A stretch of DNA of 64,000 bases from assembly GCA_946411635.1 (NCBI GenBank), contig CAMKES010000011.1:1-64000 (forward strand), given 5' to 3'. Under the pieces are notes generated by a model that saw nothing but the letters and a program-made list of their open reading frames with translations, made no database searches and was not told the DNA's origin. The DNA comes from an uncultured Clostridia bacterium. Its GTDB lineage: Bacteria > Bacillota > Clostridia > Christensenellales > CAG-138. Shown piece by piece: positions 36,006-44,419 of this stretch. Both the position numbers and the translations under genes were made by a program. Each line of letters opens with the position of its first letter. The stretch's first letter is position 1.

Positions 36006-37379
36006 ATGAAACGCCGTAAAGAACAGGTCCTTACAAAGGAATCCGGAACGGAACCGGAAACGAGCTGCGAGACGCTGCCTTCGTCCGACGCGGAATCGCA
36101 GTCGGTCTCTTCCGAAGAAAACATGAATCCGTTGCGCCGGCCCCGGTTCCTGCACCGCATCCGGGCGAAGGTGTCCGCAGAAACCGCCGAGGCGGACCGC
36201 CGCAAGCATCTTGAATCGACTTTCACCGCGCCCCGTTTCAGCCGACCGTTTCGCCCGAAGCGTCATGAGAAGATCCGTAAGGTGCTTGACGGGAACGATA
36301 TCAAATATCGCGGTCCCCTTTCCTATCGGCATCTCCGCATCCTCGCGTGGCTGATGTGCGCGATCGCCGCAGGCGGGTCGATCCTTCTCATCGCATACAG
36401 GTTTATCCCGAATCTGCTTCCTGCCGTCAACGACTTCGGTCAGCTCTTTTCCAATTTCTCAAATCTCGCGCTGCCGTTGTTCATGCTCGCCAATTTCACG
36501 GTGATCCTGAACGCGAAGAACGGGTATCGGCAGCTGCTCATTACGTATGCGTCCTCCGCGCTGCTGTTGATCTTTTGCTTCATCTTCAGTCTTGAACATT
36601 ACGCGTTCGGCATCTTTGAAGTTCTGCTCGGGAATCGCGCGGAAGGAACCGACGCCGTGCTTCAGATCCTGTCCATCGTCTCACCGTACGGCTGTCTTTC
36701 GTTCAACATCTTTATCGATCTGTTCCTGTGCACGCTTCTGATGTTTTTCCTGTCCTATCAGCCGCGGCGGCTCTTTAAGGGAAAGGGGCACATTCTGTTC
36801 CGCTGTCTCGCGGTCCTTCCGATCGCTTACGAGATCGCAAGCGTCGTATTGAAGCTGCTCGCCGGACTCGGCGAGATCGTTCTGCCGTACTACGTCTGGC
36901 CTTTTTTGACGACAAAGCCGCCGATCCTGTTCTTTATCTTCCTTGCGATTGCGGTCTTTATCAAAAAGCGCGAGCGCCGATTCCGCAAAAGCGGCTTTAC
37001 GCATACGGAATATATGCGTTACCTGAAAACGAACCGGAACTCGCTGCAGTTCTCGCTTCGGGTTTTTCTGATCTTTATCATCGGCGCTGTCATCGACGTG
37101 TTGATGTTCATTATCCTTCCGATCATCTTTGCGCTCACGCTCAAGGGCATCGAATCGGAGGATCAGCTTGAACCTCTGTTTCAGGTCATAATAAACGTGG
37201 GCGTCGGCAAAGGCTTATATATGCTGATCATGTCGCCGGTCACGCTGCTCTTCTCATATACCCGCTTGTATAAGAACCGGACCGTCGACAGATTGATCCC
37301 GGTCGGCGGCATTCTGTTCGTCATCCTCTTTTCGATCGAACTGGTCTATCAGATGATCCGAATGATGCCGAACCTGTAA
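36006..37379 (+). CDS. Polytopic membrane protein, function unknown
   Basis: 457 residues that I do not recognise. A charged cytoplasmic N-terminus of about 110 residues (Ser/Glu-rich, then Arg/Lys-rich) is followed by roughly nine hydrophobic helices. These include ILAWLMCAIAAGGSILLIAY, a pair near 160-215, and a strongly hydrophobic segment near 345-372. Loops are basic on the inferred inner side. No catalytic motif stands out. The ATG at 36006 has GGGAGAG upstream and lies after the promoter. It has its own promoter and sits between a GNAT gene and the L27 operon terminator. Confidence 0.75.
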   Translation: MKRRKEQVLTKESGTEPETSCETLPSSDAESQSVSSEENMNPLRRPRFLHRIRAKVSAETAEADRRKHLESTFTAPRFSRPFRPKRHEKIRKVLDGNDIKYRGPLSYRHLRILAWLMCAIAAGGSILLIAYRFIPNLLPAVNDFGQLFSNFSNLALPLFMLANFTVILNAKNGYRQLLITYASSALLLIFCFIFSLEHYAFGIFEVLLGNRAEGTDAVLQILSIVSPYGCLSFNIFIDLFLCTLLMFFLSYQPRRLFKGKGHILFRCLAVLPIAYEIASVVLKLLAGLGEIVLPYYVWPFLTTKPPILFFIFLAIAVFIKKRERRFRKSGFTHTEYMRYLKTNRNSLQFSLRVFLIFIIGAVIDVLMFIILPIIFALTLKGIESEDQLEPLFQVIINVGVGKGLYMLIMSPVTLLFSYTRLYKNRTVDRLIPVGGILFVILFSIELVYQMIRMMPNL

Positions 37380-37530
37380 CACATGCTGCATAAAGCAATA
37401 TGAAAAACAACGCGGTATCCCGTACGCTGTCTGGCTGTTGAAAATGGCGTCGGAAGCCGCGTTATTCGTATGGGAGCTGCTCTGAAGTATGCGGCCATGC
37501 GTAAACGCGGCTGATTAACTGCGAGAAAAA

Positions 37531-37556
37531 AAAGAAAGAGCGCATGCTCTTTCTTT
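37531..37556. terminator. Terminator of the rplU-prp-rpmA operon (bidirectional)
   Basis: AAAGAAAGAGC (37531-37541), GCAT loop, GCTCTTTCTTT (37546-37556), with eight T on the minus strand. It can also serve the membrane protein gene. The rest of 37380-37621 holds no gene I can support. Confidence 0.85.
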
Positions 37557-37621
37557 ATACATGGATTTATCAGGTTATGCCTTCGACGCAAATGTTCCGG
37601 CGCCGTCAGCGACAGCCTGCA

Positions 37622-37915
37622 TTATGCTTCGGCCTTCTCTTCGGCGTAAACGCTGACCGTCTTCTTGCCCGCGTGGCGGATCTCGAAACGGACGATACCG
37701 TCGATCTTCGCGAACAGCGTGTCATCCTTGCCGATGCCGACGTTGGTGCCGGGATGGAAGTGCGTACCGCGCTGGCGAACGAGGATGTTGCCTGCGAGGA
37801 CGAACTGACCGTCTGCACGCTTCGGTCCGAGACGCTTGGATTCGCTGTCTCTGCCGTTACGGGACGAACCGACGCCCTTTTTATGTGCGAACAGCTGCAG
37901 ATTCATCTGAAACAT
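37622..37915 (-). CDS. rpmA: 50S ribosomal protein L27 (with cleavable leader)
   Basis: L27 sits near the peptidyl transferase centre. The 97-residue precursor starts MFQMNLQLF followed by [16 protein letters not shown]. Firmicutes L27 carries a short N-terminal leader of this type that Prp removes after the Phe, and the Prp gene is immediately upstream (3-nt gap). The remaining sequence ([28 protein letters not shown]) is canonical. AAGGAGG precedes the ATG. obgE, often next in this operon, is not present; a terminator follows. Confidence 0.98.
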   Translation of the reverse strand: MFQMNLQLFAHKKGVGSSRNGRDSESKRLGPKRADGQFVLAGNILVRQRGTHFHPGTNVGIGKDDTLFAKIDGIVRFEIRHAGKKTVSVYAEEKAEA

Positions 37916-37918
37916 GAT

Positions 37919-38248
37919 CTAAACCTCCTTGTTCCGAAATTTGAGGGTCTTTGGATACGACGCCTGAATGCTCCGTAACCCCGCGATCATCGTATCAAAC
38001 ACGATGCCCGCGCGGCGGATCGCTTCCGGATCCGTATCCTTACTGAGGATGCAGGTCGTTCGACCTTCTTCGATCGAAACACCTGCCTGAACGTGACATA
38101 CTTCCGTGATCCCGAGGATCGCCGTCTGCACGATTGCGGAAACCGCCGCGCAAACGAGGTCTTCCCCGTACTCACCCATATTCGCGTGTCCGCTGACGGT
38201 AAAGCCGACGGGCGTTCCGTTTTCGCGGGTCACGTTTACGGTGATCAT
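37919..38248 (-). CDS. prp: Ribosomal-processing cysteine protease Prp
   Basis: Cleaves the N-terminal extension of L27 before it enters the ribosome. In 109 residues the catalytic pair is visible as His in SGHAN (near 21) and Cys in DLVCAAVSAIVQT (near 34), the Prp signature. The conserved place between rplU and rpmA confirms the assignment. Spacing of 3 nt to each neighbour indicates tight co-translation. Confidence 0.95.
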   Translation of the reverse strand: MITVNVTRENGTPVGFTVSGHANMGEYGEDLVCAAVSAIVQTAILGITEVCHVQAGVSIEEGRTTCILSKDTDPEAIRRAGIVFDTMIAGLRSIQASYPKTLKFRNKEV

Positions 38249-38251
38249 GGA

Positions 38252-38557
38252 TCAGCCGATCGCGGTGATCTCAACCTTGGTGAAAGGCTGACGATGGCCG
38301 CGCTTCTTGCGGATGTTCTTCTTGGGCTTATACTTGAAGACGATGACCTTCTTGCCCTTGCCATGCTCGAGAACCTTTGCGGTTGCCTTTACGCCTTCCA
38401 CGACGGGCTTGCCGACCGTGACGGTTTCGCCGTCCGCTACGAGCAGAACATCCATGGTGACTTCGGTACCGATCTCCGCGTCGAGCTTCTCAACGAGAAC
38501 TTCGTCGCCGACCTGGACCTTATACTGTTTACCACCGGTCTGAATGATTGCGTACAT
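38252..38557 (-). CDS. rplU: 50S ribosomal protein L21
   Basis: Binds 23S rRNA. The 101 residues have the canonical start [18 protein letters not shown] and the basic end [19 protein letters not shown]. First gene of the L21-Prp-L27 operon, behind a structured leader and a consensus promoter. A GAAGGAGG ribosome binding site precedes the ATG. Confidence 0.98.
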   Translation of the reverse strand: MYAIIQTGGKQYKVQVGDEVLVEKLDAEIGTEVTMDVLLVADGETVTVGKPVVEGVKATAKVLEHGKGKKVIVFKYKPKKNIRKKRGHRQPFTKVEITAIG

Positions 38558-38645
38558 TGCTTTGTGCTTCCTCCTTCTTCCCAGACTCGCTCAAATACGG
38601 AGATGCCCTTTCGGCATACTTAAATACCGCTCCGAAGCGGCTCAC
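38558..38645 (-). ncRNA. L21-type leader (structured rplU 5' UTR)
   Basis: The roughly 90-nt leader folds into at least two hairpins: CCGCT-TCGG-AGCGG (38627-38640) and ATGCC-GAAAG-GGCAT (38603-38617), joined by TATTTAAGT, then the ribosome binding site. Firmicutes rplU is commonly preceded by an autoregulatory L21 leader, and this position and layout fit it. I cannot run a covariance model, so the identity is partly inference. Confidence 0.6.
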
Positions 38646-38651
38646 CGCATG

Positions 38652-38680
38652 ACTATAACACAGAAAAAAGCCGTTGTCAA
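38652..38680 (-). promoter_or_regulatory. rplU promoter
   Basis: TTGACA (38675-38680) and TATAGT (38652-38657) on the minus strand with a 17-nt spacer. The -35 lies at the apex of the rng terminator and the spacer is that terminator's T-tract. Confidence 0.85.
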
Positions 38681-38690
38681 CGGCTTTTTT
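38664..38690 (-). terminator. Terminator of the radical SAM/rng operon
   Basis: A 13-bp stem (38664-38676 with 38678-38690) whose minus-strand 3' side is TTTTTT, 28 nt after the rng stop. It overlaps the rplU promoter. Confidence 0.8.
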
Positions 38691-38718
38691 CAAGATTTTT
38701 CGGGACTTTTTCGCGTTT

Positions 38719-40230
38719 TCAGTGCAGAACGGTGCAGACGCGTTTTGCCTCGGCAAGTTTCTTGTCCGGCAGCGGACGAACAACGTATTTTTCCGGATGC
38801 ATAGTCTCGTTTCCGCGCACGTAGAACGTCGCGTCGGGGACCTCCGGGAACAGCGTTCCGTTCTTTTTGAACAGGGATTCCATGGCCGCCTTGACATCCG
38901 GATGCACCTCGATGTACATGCGGCGGATCTTCGATCCCTTCAGGATCTGCAGCGTCTGCTTGCGCAGCTTGTTGAACACGGTATGCGGCGCGAGCACTTT
39001 CCCTTCTCCCTCGCAGCACGGGCAGGTGACCTTCAGCGTGTCGCCGATGCTCCGGCCGGTCTTCTTGCGCGTCAGTTCGACAAGCCCGAGTCGCGTAAAG
39101 CCGAAGACGTGCGAGCGCGTGTGGTCCTCGTGCATGGCGTTTTTCAGCGTCTGCAGAACGAGCTGGCGATTCGACTCCTTTTCCATATCGATGAAGTCGA
39201 TGACCACGATGCCGCCGATATCGCGCAGACGGAGCTGCAGCGCGATCTCCGCGGCGGCTTCACAGTTCGTCGCGGTGATCGTCTTTTCGAGGTTATCCTT
39301 GCCGACGTACTTGCCGGTATTGACGTCGATGACGGTCAACGCCTCCGCGCGGTCGATGATCAGATATCCGCCGCTCTTCAGCCAGACCTTGCGGGCAAGC
39401 GCCTTTTCGATCTTGCTTTCGGCTTCGCAGCGTTCGAACAGCGCTTCGCTGTCCTTAAAGAGGATGCGGGCCTTCAGCTTCGGCGCCATGACGGATGCGA
39501 TATCCTTCAGCTGCTCGAACGCATCGCGGTCATTGACGAACAGGCGGTCGACGTCGCGCATCAGAAGGTCGCGGACCGTACGGAACAAAAGGCTCTGTTC
39601 CGCATGCAGCAGCTTCGGCGCACGCTGCGATTTTGCTTTTTTCCGGATGTCTTCATACAGGAGCTTCAGGCTTTCGATCTCTTCGATAAAAGCTTCCTTC
39701 GTGCGTCCCGCAGAGGCCGTGCGGACGATGATGCCCATGCCTTCCGGCTTGAGTTCCTTGATGAGCTTCCTGAGCCGCGTACGCTCGTCTTCCTTTTCGA
39801 TACGGCGGGAAACGCCGATGTACTCGACCGTCGGCATCAGCACAAGCGACCGTCCCGCAAGCGTCAGATGCGTCGTAACGCGCGCGCCCTTCGTGCCGAT
39901 CGGATCCTTTGCGACCTGCACGACGACGCTCTGCCCGGGCTTCAGCATGTCGCTGATCTTCCGGGTTTCGGGGATCGTCTCCAGTTCGTCGTATGCGTCG
40001 CCGGGCGTGAACACGTCGCCCGCATAAAGGAACGCGTTCTTTTCGAGGCCGATGTCGACGAACGCCGCCTGCATGCCGGGAAGAACGTTCTGTACCTTTC
40101 CGAGATAGATGTTGCCGACGAGACGCTCGCTGCCCTCCTGCTCCACGTAGAGCTCGACGGGCGTGCCGTCCTCGACGACCGCAACACGCGTATTGAACGC
40201 GTTTGCGTCAACCAAGATTTCTTTATTCAT
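38719..40230 (-). CDS. rng: Ribonuclease E/G family protein
   Basis: An endoribonuclease for rRNA and mRNA processing. The 503 residues include an S1-like start (GSERLVGNIYLGKVQNVLPGMQAAFVDIGLEKNAFLYAGD), the catalytic Asp region (LIIDRAEALTVIDVNTGKYVG and GGIVVIDFIDM) and the zinc-link CPCCEG near 425. The length suits RNase G without the long RNase E tail. It follows the TIGR03936 gene by 12 nt, an order found in many Clostridia. Confidence 0.95.
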   Translation of the reverse strand: MNKEILVDANAFNTRVAVVEDGTPVELYVEQEGSERLVGNIYLGKVQNVLPGMQAAFVDIGLEKNAFLYAGDVFTPGDAYDELETIPETRKISDMLKPGQSVVVQVAKDPIGTKGARVTTHLTLAGRSLVLMPTVEYIGVSRRIEKEDERTRLRKLIKELKPEGMGIIVRTASAGRTKEAFIEEIESLKLLYEDIRKKAKSQRAPKLLHAEQSLLFRTVRDLLMRDVDRLFVNDRDAFEQLKDIASVMAPKLKARILFKDSEALFERCEAESKIEKALARKVWLKSGGYLIIDRAEALTVIDVNTGKYVGKDNLEKTITATNCEAAAEIALQLRLRDIGGIVVIDFIDMEKESNRQLVLQTLKNAMHEDHTRSHVFGFTRLGLVELTRKKTGRSIGDTLKVTCPCCEGEGKVLAPHTVFNKLRKQTLQILKGSKIRRMYIEVHPDVKAAMESLFKKNGTLFPEVPDATFYVRGNETMHPEKYVVRPLPDKKLAEAKRVCTVLH

Positions 40231-40242
40231 AATACCCTTTCT

Positions 40243-40923
40243 TTACGAGAGGCGCGGCAGGCGGTCGGACCCCTCGAAGCCGAGGGAAATGCGATGCGCC
40301 GTGAAATAGCCGTTCAGGTGCAATCGGTCGAGCAGCGCGCGTACAAACGTTTCCGCACGCAGCCCGCCAGCTGCCGTCAGCGAGCCCACGACGTCAATGA
40401 TCGCAGTGGAATCCGAACACTCCTTGACGGAGGCCTCCAAAATGTCGGGACGAATGTCGGCGGGTCTCACGCCGCTCTTCGTCTTTTTTTCAACGATCAC
40501 GGGATCCGGTCCCATGATCGACCGCACCGCTTCGAAAACGGCGTCCGGCGAAACGGGCGTGTCGAAGTGTACGGTAAGTTCATAGTGCGCCGCCCGAATC
40601 AGTTTGGACAGCGTGTCGATGCCGTCATCCGCTTCAAACGACTCGACGATGCGCATGCCGTTCGGCAGCGCGGCGTTCACGCGGTCTTTGAACGCCGTCG
40701 GCTCGAGGTCCTGATCCAGTTCCACCTCGAACCATTCTCCCGCGCTCGTATAGCCGGTTGCGAGCGCCGTGGCAAACGACAGTTTCGGATGCGGGTTAAA
40801 GCCCTTCGAATACGCGAGCGGCAGCGCTGCGCGCCGGAACGTGCGCTGCAGCGTTCTCTGTACGTCCAGATGCGACGTATAAGACAGCTCTTTGGTTTTT
40901 TCAAATGCGGCAATAATCCTCAC
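40243..40923 (-). CDS. TIGR03936 family radical SAM-associated protein (DUF2344)
   Basis: 226 residues. The N-terminal pattern (ELSYTSHLDVQRTLQRTFRRA, PLAYSKGFNPHPKLSFATALATGYTS) is diagnostic of the DUF2344/TIGR03936 family, which is encoded beside, or fused to, TIGR03960 radical SAM proteins. The function is unknown. It overlaps the end of the radical SAM gene by 23 nt, so the two are co-translated and likely act together, perhaps on RNA given rng next door (inference). Confidence 0.9.
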   Translation of the reverse strand: MRIIAAFEKTKELSYTSHLDVQRTLQRTFRRAALPLAYSKGFNPHPKLSFATALATGYTSAGEWFEVELDQDLEPTAFKDRVNAALPNGMRIVESFEADDGIDTLSKLIRAAHYELTVHFDTPVSPDAVFEAVRSIMGPDPVIVEKKTKSGVRPADIRPDILEASVKECSDSTAIIDVVGSLTAAGGLRAETFVRALLDRLHLNGYFTAHRISLGFEGSDRLPRLS

Positions 40924-42748
40924 AGCGTTCTCCGAAACATCCGTTGCAGCCTTCTCTGCAGTCCTTCGTCGTGCGCGCTTCCGTTGCGCGCTTCCATTCC
41001 CGCTTCAGATACGCGACCGTCGTCAATACGTCGACCGTCTCCCACGGGAGCGGTTCGTCAAGATCGCGTTCGCGGTACGCGTACTCGTCCATCGTGAGCC
41101 CGTTCGCGGCGAACGCTTCCGCCCACTCGTCCGGTTTGAAATGCTCCGCCCACGAATCGAACCGGCAGCCTCGTTCAAACGCGTTGATCAGAACGTTCGT
41201 CAGCCTTCTGTCTCCGCGCGAAAAGACGGCTTCCAGAACCGAAAGCACGGAAGGATGACAATGCAGTTCCGCGCCGCGTACGCCTTTCAGCGCCGTTTTC
41301 AGAAGCTGCTGCTTGCGGCGGATCTCCTCCTGCGTGTTCTGCGGGCACCACTGGAACGCGGTCCAGGGCTTCGGAACGAACGTCGAAACGCTCACCGTCA
41401 CGCGGAATCCCGCGCCGCGTTTTTCCTTCGGGAGCCTGTAGAAACAGCCGCTGACCTTTCGGGCAAGCTCGGCGATCCCGACGATGTCCTCGTCGGTCTC
41501 CGTGGGAAGCCCGATCATAAAGTACAGCTTGACGCCGCACCATCCGGCCGTGAACGCGTCGGTCACGGCGCGAAGAAGGTCCTCTTCGGTGACGTTCTTG
41601 TTGATCACGTCGCGCATGCGCTGCGTGCCGGCTTCCGGCGCGAACGTCAGCCCGCCCTTGCGAACCGTCTGCATCTTTTCGAGATCGTCTTTGAGCAGAG
41701 AGTCGATCCGAAGCGAGGGAAGCGAAACGGATACTTTCTGTTCGGACATATCGTCGATAATACGCGGGAGCAGTTCGTGCAGCTCGGAATAATCGCCCGT
41801 CGAAAGCGACAGCAGCGAGACCTCGTCGTATCCCGTGCAGCGGACCAGTTCGCGCGCCTGCGAAAGAAGCGTTTCTTTTCTGCGTTCACGCACGGGTCGA
41901 TAGATGTATCCCGCCTGGCAGAACCGGCAGCCGCGCGAGCAGCCGCGCATGACCTCGACCGCGACGCGGTCATGCACGATCTGAATGTGCGGCACAAGCT
42001 GATTGCCGACGTACGGAGTCGCATCGAGATCGCGGACGATCCGGCGTTTCGGATGCGCGGGCGCGCCCTCCCAAAGGCGTTCCGTGCAAACGTATCGCCC
42101 GTCTTCATACACGGGGCGATAGAAAGAAGGAACGTAGACGCCCTCGATCTCCGAAAGCCGCTTCAGAAGCGACGGTTTGTCCAGACCCTCGCGCTTTGCG
42201 GCGCGGACGGTCTCGACGAGTTCGCAGTCCATTTCTTCCCCGTCGCCCAGAAGAATCGCGTCGAACAGGTCGGCGATCGGTTCCGGGTTGCAGGTGCAAG
42301 GACCGCCCGCCACGATCAGCGGGTACGATTCATCGCGATCGGCGGCAAGAAACGGAATGCCCGAAAGCTTCAGCATCGTCAGCACGTTCGTGTAGCACAT
42401 TTCGTACAGAAGCGAGAATCCGACGACGTCAAAGTCCGCAAGCGGCGATTTGGTTTCGAGCGTAAAGAGCCGTTCCCCCGCTTCCGTGAGCGCGCGCTCC
42501 ATATCGGTCCAGGGCGCATAGCAGCGTTCGCAGTAAACGCCTTCCATTGCGTTCAGAACGTGATACAGGATCCGGCTTCCCTGATGCGACATGCCGATCT
42601 CGTACACGTCGGGAAAGCACAGCGCAAAGCGGAAGTCAAACGACTTCTTGCTGATCATATTCCACTCGTTGCCGATGTACCGCGCAGGCTTTTCGACACG
42701 GCTCAGCAGCTTGTCCAGAACGACAGGATCCAACGTTTCTTTCCTCAT
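40901..42748 (-). CDS. TIGR03960 family B12-binding-like radical SAM protein
   Basis: 615 residues. An N-terminal B12-binding-like Rossmann region (FALCFPDVYEIGMSHQGSRILYHVLN) precedes the radical SAM core. The cluster motif is EVMRGCSRGCRFCQAGYIYRPVRER with CxxxCxxC near residue 272. A cysteine-rich C-terminus (DCREGCNGCFGERCEDYC) could bind another metal. The reaction is unknown. The ATG at 42748 is taken since it follows the promoter at 42779-42807 and begins RKETLDPVVLDKLLSRVEKPARYIG, a family start. First gene of the operon ending with rng. Confidence 0.92.
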   Translation of the reverse strand: MRKETLDPVVLDKLLSRVEKPARYIGNEWNMISKKSFDFRFALCFPDVYEIGMSHQGSRILYHVLNAMEGVYCERCYAPWTDMERALTEAGERLFTLETKSPLADFDVVGFSLLYEMCYTNVLTMLKLSGIPFLAADRDESYPLIVAGGPCTCNPEPIADLFDAILLGDGEEMDCELVETVRAAKREGLDKPSLLKRLSEIEGVYVPSFYRPVYEDGRYVCTERLWEGAPAHPKRRIVRDLDATPYVGNQLVPHIQIVHDRVAVEVMRGCSRGCRFCQAGYIYRPVRERRKETLLSQARELVRCTGYDEVSLLSLSTGDYSELHELLPRIIDDMSEQKVSVSLPSLRIDSLLKDDLEKMQTVRKGGLTFAPEAGTQRMRDVINKNVTEEDLLRAVTDAFTAGWCGVKLYFMIGLPTETDEDIVGIAELARKVSGCFYRLPKEKRGAGFRVTVSVSTFVPKPWTAFQWCPQNTQEEIRRKQQLLKTALKGVRGAELHCHPSVLSVLEAVFSRGDRRLTNVLINAFERGCRFDSWAEHFKPDEWAEAFAANGLTMDEYAYRERDLDEPLPWETVDVLTTVAYLKREWKRATEARTTKDCREGCNGCFGERCEDYCRI

Positions 42749-42771
42749 CCGATACGTACCGCGTATTATAA

Positions 42772-43671
42772 CTAATGAATTATAACACAAGGTTTCCGCA
42801 AGGTCAATGACGAAATCAGCGATTTCAGCGTACCTTCATAGCCGATCCGTCCGGCCGCGCGGAGCAGATCCGTTTCGCTGATCTCATAGATCGCGTTTTC
42901 GTCCACGATCCGAAGAAACGTGATCTTCGACGACGATATCGCCGACACCGCGTCGCCGACGGTCGCTTCGGATGACAGCACGACAAATTCCGCTTTTCGC
43001 GAACCGCCGCTTCGGATCGCGCGGGTACGGTCCAGTACGTCGCCGATCACGCCCGGCTCCGGCGTTTTCCACTCCTGCGCCGCAGCCGACAGAAGAAAAA
43101 CGGGAAGCGCGACCAGCGTCCATGCCGTCAGGATCCCCTTTATGAGCAAAACGATTCCGATCGCCGCAAACGTGCAGGCGCAAAGGCACGTAAAGCCAAG
43201 CGCGATCCGCTTCGCCGTTCTTTCCTTCAGAATACGGCACAGCAGCGTTTTGGCGACCCTTCCCCCGTCCAGCGGAAACGCGGGGATCAGATTCAGGAGC
43301 GCGATCGCCGTACTCGTTCTCTGCAGCATACCGACCGCCTCCGATCCGATCCCGGACGCCGATCGGATCAGATCCAGAAACGCCGCGAACGCAAACGAGC
43401 CGAGCGGTCCGGCCGCCGCGACGATCCATTCCGCCTTTGGATCCGACTGTTCATTTCGGAAGCGGAGGACCGCGCCGATCGGATGGATGCGGATCGCCGC
43501 CGTTTCGCGCCCGAGATTGCGTGCGGCGATCAGGTGCGCGCATTCATGAACGAGCAGCGACAGCGAACCGCAGAGAAGCGCCGCGCCCTCCCCGATCAGG
43601 ATGCACCATAAAAAGAACGGAAGCACCGCGAAGGACACGCTTACTTCCGTTCTTCCGACAGTAAACCGCAT
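42772..43671 (-). CDS. SpoIVFB-like M50 site-2 protease
   Basis: An intramembrane zinc protease. In 299 residues the zinc motif HECAH (42-46) lies in a membrane helix, and the third ligand Asp135 is in NLIPAFPLDGGR, as in SpoIVFB. The C-terminal part (about 230-299) resembles a CBS-like regulatory domain. In Bacillus SpoIVFB cleaves pro-sigma-K during sporulation and is held inactive by SpoIVFA, whose counterpart is encoded just upstream with a TGATG overlap. The conserved position upstream of rplU supports the call. Confidence 0.88.
   Translation of the reverse strand: MRFTVGRTEVSVSFAVLPFFLWCILIGEGAALLCGSLSLLVHECAHLIAARNLGRETAAIRIHPIGAVLRFRNEQSDPKAEWIVAAAGPLGSFAFAAFLDLIRSASGIGSEAVGMLQRTSTAIALLNLIPAFPLDGGRVAKTLLCRILKERTAKRIALGFTCLCACTFAAIGIVLLIKGILTAWTLVALPVFLLSAAAQEWKTPEPGVIGDVLDRTRAIRSGGSRKAEFVVLSSEATVGDAVSAISSSKITFLRIVDENAIYEISETDLLRAAGRIGYEGTLKSLISSLTLRKPCVIIH
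42779..42807 (-). promoter_or_regulatory. Promoter of the radical SAM/rng operon
   Basis: TTGACC (42802-42807) and TATAAT (42779-42784) on the minus strand, 17-nt spacer. It lies inside the 3' end of the SpoIVFB-like gene. Confidence 0.65.
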
Positions 43672-44309
43672 CAATTCTGCAATCCCAGATCGACAAACTG
43701 CGTGGGATCCTGCGGCGCACCGTTCACGTACACTTTCAGGAACATGCTTCTGCCGGCGGAAACCGTGCCGATCACGTCGCCCGACTGTACGGAAGCGCCT
43801 TCGGAGACCGTGACCGTGTCAAATCCGAAATAGACGGTTTCCACATCGTCCGACGTCTGCACCCGGACATAATTCCCGTACGATTCGTCGATGCCGACGG
43901 AAAGCACCTTTCCGGACGTGCAGGAGAGCACGTCGGAGGACGCGGCCGTGAAACGCAGGAGCCTGCCGTCCGGGAACAGCTCAATATCGTTCGCTTTGAC
44001 GGGAGCCGCCCATTTTTTTGTGCCCGCTTCCACGTAATGGAGCGATCCGACGGAGCCGGTGCCGACCGCTTCGTTCGACCCGGAATGCGTACTCGTTTCG
44101 GCAACGCGTTCGACAGGCTTACCGGCGCCGAACGCGCGCACAATGATCGCCAGCGCAAGCACCGCCGCGCACATTCCGATCTTGATCGCAATGCCGCTCG
44201 CATCGATCTTCGGAAGACCTTCCTTTTCTTTTTTCACCGCAAATTCCGATTCGGATGTAAAGCCGTCCCGTTCCCGTTCAAACTGGACTTTCATTTCGTC
44301 AAGTTTCAT
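43671..44309 (-). CDS. SpoIVFA-like protein with inactive M23/LytM domain
   Basis: 212 residues: a charged cytoplasmic N-terminus, one transmembrane helix near 42-62 (IKIGMCAAVLALAIIV) and an M23/LytM-like extracytoplasmic domain (about 115-210). That domain shows VLSVGIDESYGNYVRVQTSDDVETVYFGFDTV, VQSGDVIGTVSAGRSM and FLKVYVNGAPQDPTQFV. The histidines that bind zinc in active M23 peptidases are missing, as in SpoIVFA and SpoIIQ. Adjacent to the SpoIVFB-like gene, it is the expected regulator of that protease. Confidence 0.8.
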   Translation of the reverse strand: MKLDEMKVQFERERDGFTSESEFAVKKEKEGLPKIDASGIAIKIGMCAAVLALAIIVRAFGAGKPVERVAETSTHSGSNEAVGTGSVGSLHYVEAGTKKWAAPVKANDIELFPDGRLLRFTAASSDVLSCTSGKVLSVGIDESYGNYVRVQTSDDVETVYFGFDTVTVSEGASVQSGDVIGTVSAGRSMFLKVYVNGAPQDPTQFVDLGLQN

Positions 44310-44373
44310 ACCTTTTTCCCCCTTGCTGCAACAAATTACGCGGGGAAACGGTCAAGTATTCCGAAAAAACGGC

Positions 44374-44406
44374 GCAAAAAAGGATCCTCCGGAAATCGGA
44401 GGATCC
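44374..44406 (-). terminator. Terminator of the L,D-transpeptidase gene
   Basis: A 10-bp perfect stem (44382-44391 with 44397-44406), 5-nt loop, then TTTTTTG on the minus strand, 13 nt after the stop. Confidence 0.9.
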
Positions 44407-44419
44407 GAAGATCTGTTTT

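Noticed and set aside
37395..37514. About 36 coding-like codons (ending RVIRMGAALKYAAMRKRG) between the membrane protein and rpmA, and an 8-bp inverted repeat around them
   Set aside because: No start codon or ribosome binding site in frame, no family match; too little to call a gene or a remnant.
38674..41097. An 807-codon open frame antisense to rng and the radical SAM genes
   Set aside because: Same cause: low-complexity shadow of rng and TIGR03936/TIGR03960, which have clear family motifs.
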